Part shown: positions 46,173-54,178 of the stretch, piece after piece | How the letters are laid out: each line of letters begins with the position of its first letter | How positions within the stretch are numbered: position 1 is the first letter of the stretch | Source: Methanomicrobia archaeon | GTDB taxonomy: Archaea; Methanobacteriota_B; Thermococci; Methanofastidiosales; NM3 | Length of the DNA: 64,000 bases | Direction: 5' to 3' | Assembly (NCBI GenBank): GCA_030603445.1 | Contig: JAUVXU010000008.1 | Location: forward strand, 1-64,000 | Notes under the pieces: generated by a model | Database searches by the model: none | Seen by the model: the letters and a program-made list of their open reading frames with translations, nothing else | What the model was told of the DNA's origin: nothing | Position numbers and translations under genes: made by a program

Positions 46173-46180
46173 GTGATAAC

Positions 46181-47176
46181 GTGGATTATGCAACGTCTGG
46201 AGTAGACATAAAAAAAGAAGAAGATGCTATAGCCTCCCTTTCCAAATATGTGAAGCAGACATTGCAACTACGTGATGGAAAAGTAGGGGCGGCCCTAACA
46301 GGGCTTGGACATTTTTCCGGCTTAGTAGACCTAGGAGATAAGGCTCTAGCCATCTCAACAGATGGTGTTGGAACAAAGATCCTCGTAGGAAAAGAACTTG
46401 GTAGATATGAAACACTATCAATTGACCTAATGGCTATGAATGTTAACGACATAATATGTATTGGTGCAACACCAATAACGTTCGTGGATACCATATCGGT
46501 GCAGACCCCGAATAACAAGATAATGGCAGATATAGGAAAAGGATTGCTAGAAGCCGCACGCCAGGCCGAAGTTACAATAGTTGGTGGAGAAACAGCAACA
46601 GTCCCTGAACTACTTGAAGGTAACGGGGACGGGATAGATCTCATGGGAACAGCTGTTGGAATAGTTGATAAAGATAAGATAATCACAGGCAAAGATATCT
46701 CCCCTGGAGACACAGTTCTCGGGGTTGAAAGCTCGGGCATCCACTCCAACGGCCTAACTCTTGCAAGAAAGGTAGTTCCAAAGAGCAAGTATCCTCTTCT
46801 TCTTGAACCCACGCGTATATATGTTGGGGCAATACTAGAATTGCTGGAGCATATAAGGCCTAATGGGTTGGTGCATATAACGGGAGGGGGGCTTCTAAAC
46901 CTCAAACGCCTAAAGGAAAATGTAGGTTTCTCGCTTCTTATGCCCCAGTACCCGGATGTTTTTCAGATAATAAAACAAAATGCCAATATAAGCAACGAGG
47001 AGATGTACAAAACATTCAATATGGGGATAGGATTTATGGTAATAGTTAAAGAAGAAGATGCAAAAAAATCCTACACTATATTAAACAAGCACTTTCCGAC
47101 ATTTGAGTTGGGAAAAGTAACTGAGACAGGCATAATAGAGGCATCTTTACCTGATGGAACAACAATAAAGCTTTAA
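46181..47176 (+). CDS. purM: AIR synthetase PurM
   Basis: This 331-residue enzyme closes the imidazole ring of AIR from FGAM and ATP. The signatures ALAISTDGVGTKILVGKE, YETLSIDLMAMNVNDIIC, GVESSGIHSNGLTLAR and HITGGGLLNLKRL are clear. The start is a GTG at 46181, 6 nt after AGGTGATAAC, 8 bp after purE. Together with its neighbours it gives a full path from PRPP to SAICAR, plus PurP; purB and the final IMP cyclohydrolase must be encoded elsewhere. Confidence 0.95.
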   Translation: MDYATSGVDIKKEEDAIASLSKYVKQTLQLRDGKVGAALTGLGHFSGLVDLGDKALAISTDGVGTKILVGKELGRYETLSIDLMAMNVNDIICIGATPITFVDTISVQTPNNKIMADIGKGLLEAARQAEVTIVGGETATVPELLEGNGDGIDLMGTAVGIVDKDKIITGKDISPGDTVLGVESSGIHSNGLTLARKVVPKSKYPLLLEPTRIYVGAILELLEHIRPNGLVHITGGGLLNLKRLKENVGFSLLMPQYPDVFQIIKQNANISNEEMYKTFNMGIGFMVIVKEEDAKKSYTILNKHFPTFELGKVTETGIIEASLPDGTTIKL

Positions 47177-47200
47177 TATTTATTCTTTTAATTTATACCA

Positions 47201-47869
47201 ATGATAACCACCATATTTTTCGATCTCGACGACACCTTGCACAATTCTACTAGACTAGCACGCCTAGCACGTAATGCAGCAGTACATATCATGGTGGATA
47301 AAGGGTTGCCTCTCACATTTGATAGGGGATGCAATATACTTGCTTCCATAATAAAAGAAAAAGGATCCAACTATCCCCGCCACTTTGATATGCTTGTTGA
47401 GCAGACCATGAACAAAAAAGACTACAAGATAATATCGGCTGGTGTAATAGGCTACCATAATACAAAATTCGCAAATATGCACCCATTTAGTGACACAATA
47501 TCCACCCTCATAAAACTCAAACAGATGCAGATGCAACTTAACATCATCACTAATGGGCGTGCAATAAAACAATGGGAAAAAGTACTACGCCTGGGGTTGG
47601 AATCGTTTTTTGATAATATTATAATATCCGAGATAATTGGGCACAACAAACCTGAACCAGAAATCTACAAAAAATCACTAGATATTTCCAATTGCACTGC
47701 AGAAGAAGCGCTCTTTGTCGACAATGACCCAGAATGTATTATGGGGGCAAAGAAATGCGGCATGCACACAATCTTAATGAACAAGCTGCAAAAGGAGGAG
47801 CCCACGATTTATTGTGATCATGTCATAACAAGCCTGTCACAAATACCTGCCATAATAAATAATCTTTAA
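47201..47869 (+). CDS. HAD-superfamily phosphatase
   Basis: This 222-residue HAD (subfamily IA) hydrolase has IFFDLDDTLHNS (nucleophile DxD), LNIITNGRAIKQWEK (motif II), a Lys in GHNKPEPEIYKKS and LFVDNDPECIMGAK (motif IV). It is the last gene of the purine run, 24 bp after purM. A nucleotide or sugar phosphatase connected to purine flux is plausible but not shown. Confidence 0.87.
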   Translation: MITTIFFDLDDTLHNSTRLARLARNAAVHIMVDKGLPLTFDRGCNILASIIKEKGSNYPRHFDMLVEQTMNKKDYKIISAGVIGYHNTKFANMHPFSDTISTLIKLKQMQMQLNIITNGRAIKQWEKVLRLGLESFFDNIIISEIIGHNKPEPEIYKKSLDISNCTAEEALFVDNDPECIMGAKKCGMHTILMNKLQKEEPTIYCDHVITSLSQIPAIINNL

Positions 47870-48117
47870 ATGTTCCTGCCAAAGAACTTGAAAAATGTTC
47901 AAAGATAGGATTGTTATTTGTGGTCATTGAAAAGGGAACTAAAAAAATCTATAAAAAGAAATATTATGTTTTTTTCTCCAGATCACTAACTTTTATACAA
48001 AAGAGGCCAATTAATCCTGCAGGAGACAGACTGCATGCCCGTAGGACTGGGGGTTTCTAATATTACAAATATTTAAATAAATTCTACTTATTATTAATTA
48101 TATATGGGGAAATTAAA
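47870..48117. other. Intergenic gap at start of the accessory segment
   Basis: About 250 bp without an ORF separates the purine locus from the oxidoreductase. It is AT-rich with one GC-richer stretch (48010-48055). A TATA-like AATATTTAAATAAAT near 48070 probably serves the downstream gene. No further structure stands out. Confidence 0.4.
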
Positions 48118-49119
48118 ATGAAAGCAGCTATTTGTACAAAATATGGCCCCCCAGATGTTCTTCAGCTTAAAGAAATAGAAAAACCTATTCCTAGGGACAA
48201 TGAAATACTGGTAAAAGTATATGCAACAACAGTAACGGCAGGGGACGTGAGACTTCGAAGTTCCACATTTCCTCCCTTGTTCTGGCTCCCCGCGCGAATA
48301 ATGTTTGGTCTCAGAAAACCAAAAAGACCCATATTAGGGATGGAGCTATCCGGGGAAATTGAAATAGTAGGCAAGGACGTAAAACGATTTAAGAAAGGTG
48401 ACCAAGTTTTTGGAACCACCACAGGATTGAGTTCTGGTTCTTATGCCGAGTATATTTGTATACCTGAAGAACCTTTATCCGCAGGTATGTTTGGAGCTAA
48501 TGTGGTAACACTAAAACCGACTAATATGGACTATGAGGAAGCTGCCGCCGTTCCTATTGGAGGGCTTACAGCACTGCATTTTCTTAGAAAAGGAGATATC
48601 CAAAGCGGACAAAAAATTCTTATCTATGGGGCTTCGGGAAGTGTAGGCACTTTTGCGGTACAGCTTGCCAAGTACTTTGGAGCAGAAGTTACCGGGGTAT
48701 GCAGTACCGCAAATTTAGAATTAGTGAAATCTCTGGGAGCCGATAAGGTGATTGATTACACTAAAGAGGATTTTAACAAAAGCGGCGAGACCTATGATGT
48801 TATTTTTGACACGGTAGGTAAGAGTTCGTTTTCAGATTGTAAAAGATCGCTAAAGAAAAATGGGTTCATTCTTTTAACCACCCCGAGGCTGTCATATATT
48901 GTTCAAGGCCTTTGGTCTTCAATGAAAGTAATAACAGGGGGAGCATCCGAAAAGCCCGAAGATTTAAACTTCCTCAAAGAGCTTATTGAAGCGGGAAAGA
49001 TAAAATCAGCCATAGATAGACGCCATCCGTTGGAACAAATTGTCGAGGCTCACCGGTATGTTGACAAAGGACACAAAAAAGGAAATGTAGTAATCACTGT
49101 GGGACATAATAACAAATAA
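48118..49119 (+). CDS. MDR-family NAD(P)-dependent oxidoreductase (quinone reductase-like)
   Basis: This 333-residue medium-chain reductase has a GroES-like N-terminus and a Rossmann domain with [18 protein letters not shown]. The catalytic zinc ligands of alcohol dehydrogenases are missing, placing it with zeta-crystallin/quinone oxidoreductases. It looks bacterial in style and sits at the edge of a segment of unrelated small genes, so acquisition by transfer is likely. A flavodoxin follows 12 bp later, hinting at a joint redox role. Confidence 0.85.
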   Translation: MKAAICTKYGPPDVLQLKEIEKPIPRDNEILVKVYATTVTAGDVRLRSSTFPPLFWLPARIMFGLRKPKRPILGMELSGEIEIVGKDVKRFKKGDQVFGTTTGLSSGSYAEYICIPEEPLSAGMFGANVVTLKPTNMDYEEAAAVPIGGLTALHFLRKGDIQSGQKILIYGASGSVGTFAVQLAKYFGAEVTGVCSTANLELVKSLGADKVIDYTKEDFNKSGETYDVIFDTVGKSSFSDCKRSLKKNGFILLTTPRLSYIVQGLWSSMKVITGGASEKPEDLNFLKELIEAGKIKSAIDRRHPLEQIVEAHRYVDKGHKKGNVVITVGHNNK

Positions 49120-49131
49120 ATAATAAAAAGG

Positions 49132-49587
49132 ATGGGAACAAAAGTGAAAACGTTAATAATATGTAAATCCATACATAACGGGAACACAGAAAGAATTGCT
49201 AAAAAGATGGCTAAAATATTGAATGCTGATTTGATAGAACCTGAAGAATTAAACAATATTATGGAATATGATCTAATAGGTTTTGGTTCTGGCATTTATA
49301 ATTCTAAACATCATCAATCTCTATTAGATCTAGCAGATAAATTACCAGACTTCAAAGAGAAAAAAGTTTTTGTTTTTTCAACATCAGGTGTAATACAAAA
49401 GCGATTTCACAGAAGTTTAAAGGGAAAACTAGAGGAAAAAAATGCGGTAATAGTTGATGAATTCTTTTGTAAAGGGTTTAATAAAAACAGTGTGTTGAAA
49501 TATATTGGTGGAATGAATAAAGGGAGACCTAATGAAGATGATCTCAAAAAAGCAGAGGATTTCGCAAAGAAAATGAAAGAGAAATGA
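49132..49587 (+). CDS. Flavodoxin-family protein
   Basis: This 151-residue flavodoxin-like protein has the FMN phosphate loop in KSIHNGNTERIAKKMAK and the aromatic-bearing loops IGFGSGIYNSKHH and FVFSTSGVI. Typical length for a small flavodoxin, an electron carrier or FMN-binding reductase. It follows the MDR gene by 12 bp and probably shares its transcript. A hairpin and an attC-like repeat lie downstream. Confidence 0.88.
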   Translation: MGTKVKTLIICKSIHNGNTERIAKKMAKILNADLIEPEELNNIMEYDLIGFGSGIYNSKHHQSLLDLADKLPDFKEKKVFVFSTSGVIQKRFHRSLKGKLEEKNAVIVDEFFCKGFNKNSVLKYIGGMNKGRPNEDDLKKAEDFAKKMKEK

Positions 49588-49692
49588 TATACTAATTTTT
49601 GAAATTAATTTCTAATCTTAAATAAATGAAAGTCAATTGCCACAATAGGAATTCCTCCTTCACTTTCTAGTAAAATCTTTCCAGCATGACCC

Positions 49693-49714
49693 GTTTAATG
49701 CAATAGCATTAAGC
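49693..49714. repeat. Hairpin-forming inverted repeat after the flavodoxin gene
   Basis: GTTTAATGC (49693-49701) and GCATTAAGC (49706-49714) pair over nine positions (one G-T) around AATA. It has no U-tract, so a terminator role is unclear. It lies 60 bp before the first attC-like repeat. Confidence 0.55.
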
Positions 49715-49773
49715 AAATGAGTTTACTCTCTCTTGGCCTCTTTTGTCGCTGGTAAATTAATGGCGCTACGAAC

Positions 49774-49858
49774 GGTTAACACCAGGATTATGAGGGATCT
49801 GCGAAACAAACTTGAGTGAGAGAGTACAACGAATCGGGCCTCATAAGCCGTGTTATAT
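49774..49858 (-). repeat. attC-like imperfect palindrome A
   Basis: The outer arms GGTTAAC (49774-49780) and GTTATAT (49852-49858) frame an inner pair TTATGAGG / CCTCATAA. Unequal unpaired spacers lie between the outer and inner arms, the R-box/L-box layout of integron recombination sites. The middle shares an ACAAACTTGAGTG-like core with repeats B and C. It starts about 80 bp after the stop of the leftward HD gene, the place an attC has in a cassette. Outer boxes each have one mismatch to the consensus. Confidence 0.6.
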
Positions 49859-49939
49859 GAAGTGAACGAAGCGCGAGGAATAAGAGTGCAGTATCCCGGG
49901 GCGACTGAAATGAACGAAAGCGTTGGACTGGGAGCAAAT

Positions 49940-50464
49940 TTAGGTTTCTGCAATCCCATTATATTTTTTAACCAATTCTTTGTAGAGGACTTCATCTTTT
50001 ATTACGTCTCTAGAATTTTCAATGAAATACTTCAATTTTTCAAACAGCCATTTTGATAATTCTTTTGTTGAAGCAAGATGATAATAATCAATATTATCAA
50101 AAAAATCAGCAGTTTTAATGATTAAAGCATCTTTTCCAGCTTTGCGACAACGCATGAAATTCTCTTTGTATCTTTCAGTTTTATCCTTAATACTTTCGTC
50201 AAAGCTATTTGCTTCAACTAACTTAGCAATTTTACTGCCGAATTTTGATTTAACTTCCTCAATTTTTGTGTCAGTATCCTCAACCACATCATGCAAAATA
50301 GCTGCGACCACAATGTCTTCATCATATCCTAAATTATAAAGATGAAGTCCGATTCTAATACTATGCAAAATTACTGGCTTAGGATTTTTCCCAGATTCAT
50401 GGATTGTAAAAACTAGAAACTTTATTGCTTCTTCAATTTGTTTATCAACTTCAGGACTTTTCAC
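49940..50464 (-). CDS. HD-domain phosphohydrolase, SpoT/Mesh1-like
   Basis: This 174-residue protein is a compact HD-domain enzyme. It has HSIRIGLHLYNLG, the AAILHDVVEDTDTKIEEV motif (metal-binding HD and the ED pair typical of (p)ppGpp hydrolases) and LIIKTADFFDNI. It may hydrolyse alarmones or NADPH-like phosphates, but family members differ and no synthetase domain exists here. Start is GTG at 50464, about 27 nt after TTTTTATAAT, so it is leaderless with its own promoter. It is flanked by attC-like repeats A and B. Confidence 0.85.
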   Translation of the reverse strand: MKSPEVDKQIEEAIKFLVFTIHESGKNPKPVILHSIRIGLHLYNLGYDEDIVVAAILHDVVEDTDTKIEEVKSKFGSKIAKLVEANSFDESIKDKTERYKENFMRCRKAGKDALIIKTADFFDNIDYYHLASTKELSKWLFEKLKYFIENSRDVIKDEVLYKELVKKYNGIAET

Positions 50465-50515
50465 AAGTATTAGATAAATTGATAGGTATTATAAAAATTG
50501 TTCTAGTCCAATACC

Positions 50516-50603
50516 GTATAACATCAAGATTATGAGAAATTTACACAGCAAATTTGAGTGGAACGAGATGCAACCGAGCGTAACGACATAATCCTTGTTA
50601 AGT
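50516..50603 (-). repeat. attC-like imperfect palindrome B
   Basis: Outer boxes GTATAAC (50516-50522) and GTTAAGT (50597-50603), inner arms GATTATG and CATAATC, with unpaired spacers ATCAA and CTT. One outer box matches the GTTRRRY consensus exactly, the other has one mismatch. The core CAAATTTGAGTGGAACGAGA resembles A and C. It sits 60 bp after the stop of the leftward VOC gene and before the HD gene promoter. Confidence 0.65.
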
Positions 50604-50663
50604 GAGGCGAAGCTAGAGTGCAACGTCCCGAAGGGCTGGCGAGAGTTTAAAAAAATAAAATCG

Positions 50664-51053
50664 CTACTCTTTTAGTTCAGAGAAAACCAAAATATACCCA
50701 TTGAGATCTCTTACGGCAAACTCTTTTGCCCCGTAAAATGTCTCTCTCATATCTCTGACAATTTCAACTTTCTCTTTAACAGAATCATACAAGGATTGCA
50801 CATCTTCTACTTCGATATAAAACGTTAAGCTTGCGCCAATTTTCTTTCCCTTGAGAACAGGCATCTCTTTGACCAAGCTTTCTTCTTTCTGAAAGAAAAT
50901 TTGTACACCATCTGCTTTCACAACAGCCCAGTCAAGTGGTTCATCAAGAGAATCCCCCTTGTTTGCAAACTTAAAGTTGAAAATGTCTTTATACCATTTT
51001 ACGGTTGCATTTACATCGGCGACCATAATATTTGGCGTGAGTGTTTTGTACAT
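50664..51053 (-). CDS. VOC-family (glyoxalase/bleomycin resistance-like) protein
   Basis: This 129-residue protein has the paired beta-alpha-beta-beta-beta modules of the vicinal oxygen chelate fold. LTPNIMVADVNATVKWYKDIF opens it and REFFYG-like text (TFYGAKEFAVRDLNGYILVF) closes the second module. VOC proteins include glyoxalase I, dioxygenases and antibiotic-binding proteins; the substrate is unknown. A TATA-like TTATATTTAA lies about 25 nt before the ATG at 51053, so it has its own leaderless promoter. It lies between attC-like repeats B and C. This family is common in integron cassettes. Confidence 0.88.
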   Translation of the reverse strand: MYKTLTPNIMVADVNATVKWYKDIFNFKFANKGDSLDEPLDWAVVKADGVQIFFQKEESLVKEMPVLKGKKIGASLTFYIEVEDVQSLYDSVKEKVEIVRDMRETFYGAKEFAVRDLNGYILVFSELKE

Positions 51054-51105
51054 ATTATTTAGTTAATACCTTAAATATAATAAATGTTTTGTTTTTTTAA
51101 ATTTC

Positions 51106-51195
51106 ACTTAACATCACGATTAAAAGAAGTTCGGCGCAACCAAATTTGGATGAAGAAACCTACAAGTTTTCGGAATCTTTTAATCGCTGTTAAGC
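51106..51195 (-). repeat. attC-like imperfect palindrome C
   Basis: Outer boxes ACTTAAC (51106-51112) and GTTAAGC (51189-51195) match RYYYAAC and GTTRRRY perfectly. Inner arms CGATTAAAAGA and TCTTTTAATCG are a perfect 11-bp match. Spacers ATCA and CT are unpaired, giving the R-bubble-L structure of attC. A second, weaker hairpin (TTGAATTTT / AAAAATTCAA, about 51207-51252) follows. This is the best-formed of the three copies. No intact gene ends beside it on the right. Confidence 0.7.
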
Positions 51196-51537
51196 TCTCC
51201 ACAGGATTGAATTTTAGTGCAACGTTCCGTAGCGAAGCGGAGGAAAAATTCAAAGTAAATTTGAAGTCCGTTCCTTTCAAAGAGCTTTATCGATACATCA
51301 AGAACAAGAATCAAAGGGTAGTTTTCTTATAATTATCTTCTATATCATAAAAAAAAATCCCGATTTTTTCAGGAGTTGTTTTTATTTTTGTTGAAGATTT
51401 GATTATGTACTTATAACCCTAACTACGCTCTTTTTATCTCCTATAAGCATTGAATCATTTTTTGTTGCCATCAAAAAAAGTATGCCATCAGTAAGGTATA
51501 TATATGAATAAAATTTACATATTTAAGAGGTGTACTA
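51196..51537. other. Gap right of repeat C, possible gene remnant
   Basis: These 340 bp hold a weak hairpin and a short rightward frame ending at 51332 (tail KELYRYIKNKNQRVVFL) that looks like the end of a protein but has no start or promoter outside the repeat. The last 60 bp contain TATA-like ATATATATG sequence for the lipoprotein gene. Otherwise nothing recognisable. Confidence 0.4.
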
Positions 51538-52458
51538 ATGAAAAAAGCACTATTTTTAAGTTTACTTATCATAGCACCATTACTTACATTATCAGGATGT
51601 ATTAGTGGTGACGAGAATATAGATGCCTGGAATGACCAGATAGGAACTATCAATTCGTATATAGATACGGCCAATTCCATGCAAGGCGAGATAAATGATG
51701 CTCTAGACCAAGGACATTACGACCTTGCGATTAGCAAGATAAATGATGCGATCTCAAAATATCAGACCGCCCTAAACGAGATAATAAAACTAGAGCCCAT
51801 AGCCCAAGACCTTGACAAGGATTTCCTTGATGATTATGTTGATGTGTGGCAGCTCCAAACAAACAAAGTTATAGAGAGCATTGAACATCTTAAAAAAATG
51901 GTATATACTGAACAATTTAGCATTGAACTTGATAATCTTATCCTTATCTTTAGTGGTGCCGACCAGCAGTACGTTGATGCAGTAGGATACTTCAATAATA
52001 GCAATTATGCTGCATGCGTATCTACAGCTGAACTTGCAAAACAAAAGTACAATATGATGGCAGGATATGCAGACAAGATGTCGGAGTTATCCCAACTACT
52101 CAATGTTGATCATGTGAAGCAATATGCATCATATTGTGTATCAATGATTGAGAATGCAGACATATCATTAGACAATCTTATGCTAAGTGCAAATGCCGCC
52201 TACGTCTCTGATTGGGACAATGCAAACTATTACCTTGGATTACAAAATACATATAACTCTGCTTACAATGCAGATTACGATAAAATAATTGGAATCGAGA
52301 ATACGTATCCTGAAGACTTCCCTGCACAAGGTAAAGCATTGCAATCTCTTTACAATATGTATTTTTCAAAGAAAGAACAGGCAGAACAGGCAGCTACAAG
52401 TTACACAAACACTATGAATAATATAGAAGAAGAGAATTCTGACTTCTTTGAGGAATAA
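51538..52458 (+). CDS. Helical surface lipoprotein
   Basis: This 306-residue protein has a signal with lipobox LSGC at residues 18-21, so it is lipid-anchored outside. The mature part is almost all helix, with coiled-coil-like repeats (NDALDQGHYDLAISKINDAISKY and others) resembling tetratricopeptide or DUF-type helical scaffolds. No family is recognised. AGAGGTG lies before the ATG at 51538. It ends 70 bp before the tRNA genes, which run the other way. Confidence 0.65.
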   Translation: MKKALFLSLLIIAPLLTLSGCISGDENIDAWNDQIGTINSYIDTANSMQGEINDALDQGHYDLAISKINDAISKYQTALNEIIKLEPIAQDLDKDFLDDYVDVWQLQTNKVIESIEHLKKMVYTEQFSIELDNLILIFSGADQQYVDAVGYFNNSNYAACVSTAELAKQKYNMMAGYADKMSELSQLLNVDHVKQYASYCVSMIENADISLDNLMLSANAAYVSDWDNANYYLGLQNTYNSAYNADYDKIIGIENTYPEDFPAQGKALQSLYNMYFSKKEQAEQAATSYTNTMNNIEEENSDFFEE

Positions 52459-52527
52459 TACTCCTCTTTTTTCCTTATTTTTAATAATTTAAAAAATTGC
52501 CCTTATTTTAAATATTTACAAAATAGT

Positions 52528-52601
52528 GGGCCTAAGGGGATTTGAACCCCTGACCGCCCGGTTATGAGCCGGGAGCTCCACCAAACTAAGCTATAGGCCC
52601 A
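52528..52601 (-). tRNA. tRNA with CAU anticodon (elongator Met or Ile2)
   Basis: A complete cloverleaf: acceptor GGGCCTA/TAGGCCC, anticodon stem CCCGG/CCGGG with loop CTCATAA, T-arm AGGGG-TTCAAAT-CCCCT and discriminator A. The G1-C72 pair excludes the initiator. Anticodon CAU reads AUG, or AUA if modified to agmatidine, so elongator Met and Ile2 both fit; GGGCC-type acceptors are common in Ile2. CCA is not encoded. A TATA (TTTTATATCC) is about 40 bp upstream. Confidence 0.9.
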
Positions 52602-52702
52602 AATAATAGCGTGAATCATTCTTGCATATAGGATATAAAAGGCTTTCGGACAAGGAAAAAACAAGGAAACCAAAGCCATATATCATCAAAAAAAAACGTG
52701 CA

Positions 52703-52778
52703 TGGCGCCGTCAGCAGGACTCGAACCTGCGACCATCCGCTTAACAGGCGGGCGCTCTACCAACTGAGCTATGACGGC
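52703..52778 (-). tRNA. tRNA-Asn (GTT)
   Basis: Acceptor GCCGTCA/TGACGGC, D-arm AGCTCAGTTGGTAGAGC, anticodon loop TGTTAAG (anticodon GTT, Asn), T-arm GCAGG-TTCGAGT-CCTGC, discriminator G. The CCA end is encoded (52703-52705). It is transcribed leftward, 100 bp before the CAU tRNA. Confidence 0.95.
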
Positions 52779-52948
52779 ATAAATAAGAAAACAATTTTTT
52801 TAATTTAAAAAGTTTTCGTAGGTGTTGCTATTTTATTTTATTTAATAATATTTTCGCTTCCACCTAACTGTGTTTAGGGTATTTCTTAAAAAAACTTTCA
52901 TTATTTTCAATAGTCAAATATTTAAAAGAGAAATATCCAAAAATAATC

Positions 52949-54178
52949 ATGTTAATTAAATTCAAACCTGAAGAATTCAGGGTTGAAGAAGTAAGCACTA
53001 CTCGTCACGAAAAAAACGACTGTACAATCTTCACAGTTGAAAAAACAAACTGGGACACTACACTACTTGTAAAAGAGATTGCGAAAAGAGCTGGTGTTTC
53101 ACAAAAAAGGGTAGGATATGCAGGACTAAAAGATAAAACAGCGCATTCGACCCAGAAGATGTCAATATATGGAATTGGTGAAGATGTACTACGCTTGATA
53201 AAAATCCCAAATGTTCTATTATGTGAGTTCGAAAAAGGAGACCGAATTCAAATTGGTGACCTTAAAGGTAACCAATTTTCAGTTGTGGTCCGAGACATCA
53301 ATATGGATAAATCCTCAATAGAATCCGCCATAAAGCGCTCCAATGAAAGATTCAACGCATATTATGGTTTCATAAATTACTTCGGCTACCAAAGATTCGG
53401 TATTCAGCGCCCAGTAACAGCAGAAGTTGGAAAATATATTGTTAAGAAAGACTATGAACAAGCCGCCATGACGTACCTGGCCAAACCATACCCTCTTGAC
53501 CCCAACAAAGAATTGCGACAAGAGCTTCTCAATGATTATGATTTTAAGAAGGCATATGAAACATTTCCTCCCTCTCTTAAATATGAGAGATCAATGTTAT
53601 TTATGCTAGCCAACGAAGGAAAAGATTTCAAGCAGTGTTTCAATGCGCTTCCTGAGCGCCTCCAAACACTTTTCGTGCATGCGTACCAAGCTGAAATATT
53701 TAACAGAATAGTTAAAAAAAGAATAAAAGACATACCTCCAAATGAGGCAGAAATCGGCGATATCATCATGATAGATAAATTTGAGAAAAACGCTATTACC
53801 AAAGTTAACGCTTTTAACTTTAGCAAAGTTCAAAAAATGTTAAAGGAAAACGTATCTGTAGCAGTCCCATTGGTAGGATCAAAAACAAAAATTCCTTGTT
53901 CTCGTATAGGGGAGATAACAAAAGAAGTAATGGATTTCGAAAATATTACATTTGAAGATTTTCATGATCCAGACTCCAAAACATTCTCATCTGCAGGTTT
54001 TTATAGAGGAATGCTGGGAAGATTTTCAAATCTTTGTTACGAAATATCAGAAGATGAACAATTTGGGGCAAATAAATGCATTTTTTCATTCTATCTTCAG
54101 AAAGGCCAATATGCAACAGTGTTCTTGCAACAGATATTTGATGAAGAAATCATCCCATATAGGAGCATAACGTTATGA
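52949..54178 (+). CDS. truD: tRNA pseudouridine synthase TruD
   Basis: This 409-residue pseudouridine synthase modifies U13 of tRNAs. GYAGLKDKTAHSTQ carries the catalytic aspartate, YFGYQRFGIQRP is the TruD signature, and FSSAGFYRGMLGRF lies near the C-terminus. Archaeal length. It starts MLIKFKPEEFRVEEV, matching family starts; an AT-rich TATA-like region precedes it. The stop overlaps the SpoIIM gene by 4 bp. Confidence 0.94.
   Translation: MLIKFKPEEFRVEEVSTTRHEKNDCTIFTVEKTNWDTTLLVKEIAKRAGVSQKRVGYAGLKDKTAHSTQKMSIYGIGEDVLRLIKIPNVLLCEFEKGDRIQIGDLKGNQFSVVVRDINMDKSSIESAIKRSNERFNAYYGFINYFGYQRFGIQRPVTAEVGKYIVKKDYEQAAMTYLAKPYPLDPNKELRQELLNDYDFKKAYETFPPSLKYERSMLFMLANEGKDFKQCFNALPERLQTLFVHAYQAEIFNRIVKKRIKDIPPNEAEIGDIIMIDKFEKNAITKVNAFNFSKVQKMLKENVSVAVPLVGSKTKIPCSRIGEITKEVMDFENITFEDFHDPDSKTFSSAGFYRGMLGRFSNLCYEISEDEQFGANKCIFSFYLQKGQYATVFLQQIFDEEIIPYRSITL

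Noticed and set aside
46186-46905. Long leftward frame opposite purM
   Set aside because: Composition and repeated Ser/Pro runs are those of an antisense shadow of purM, which is unmistakable on the other strand.
49723-49995. 90-codon leftward frame over repeat A and the HD gene end
   Set aside because: It overlaps the HD gene in another frame and reads through the repeat; no ribosome-binding site or family pattern.
51084-51332. 82-codon rightward frame across repeat C
   Set aside because: Its first half is the palindrome itself and it has no start signal; treated as repeat plus possible gene remnant, not a gene.
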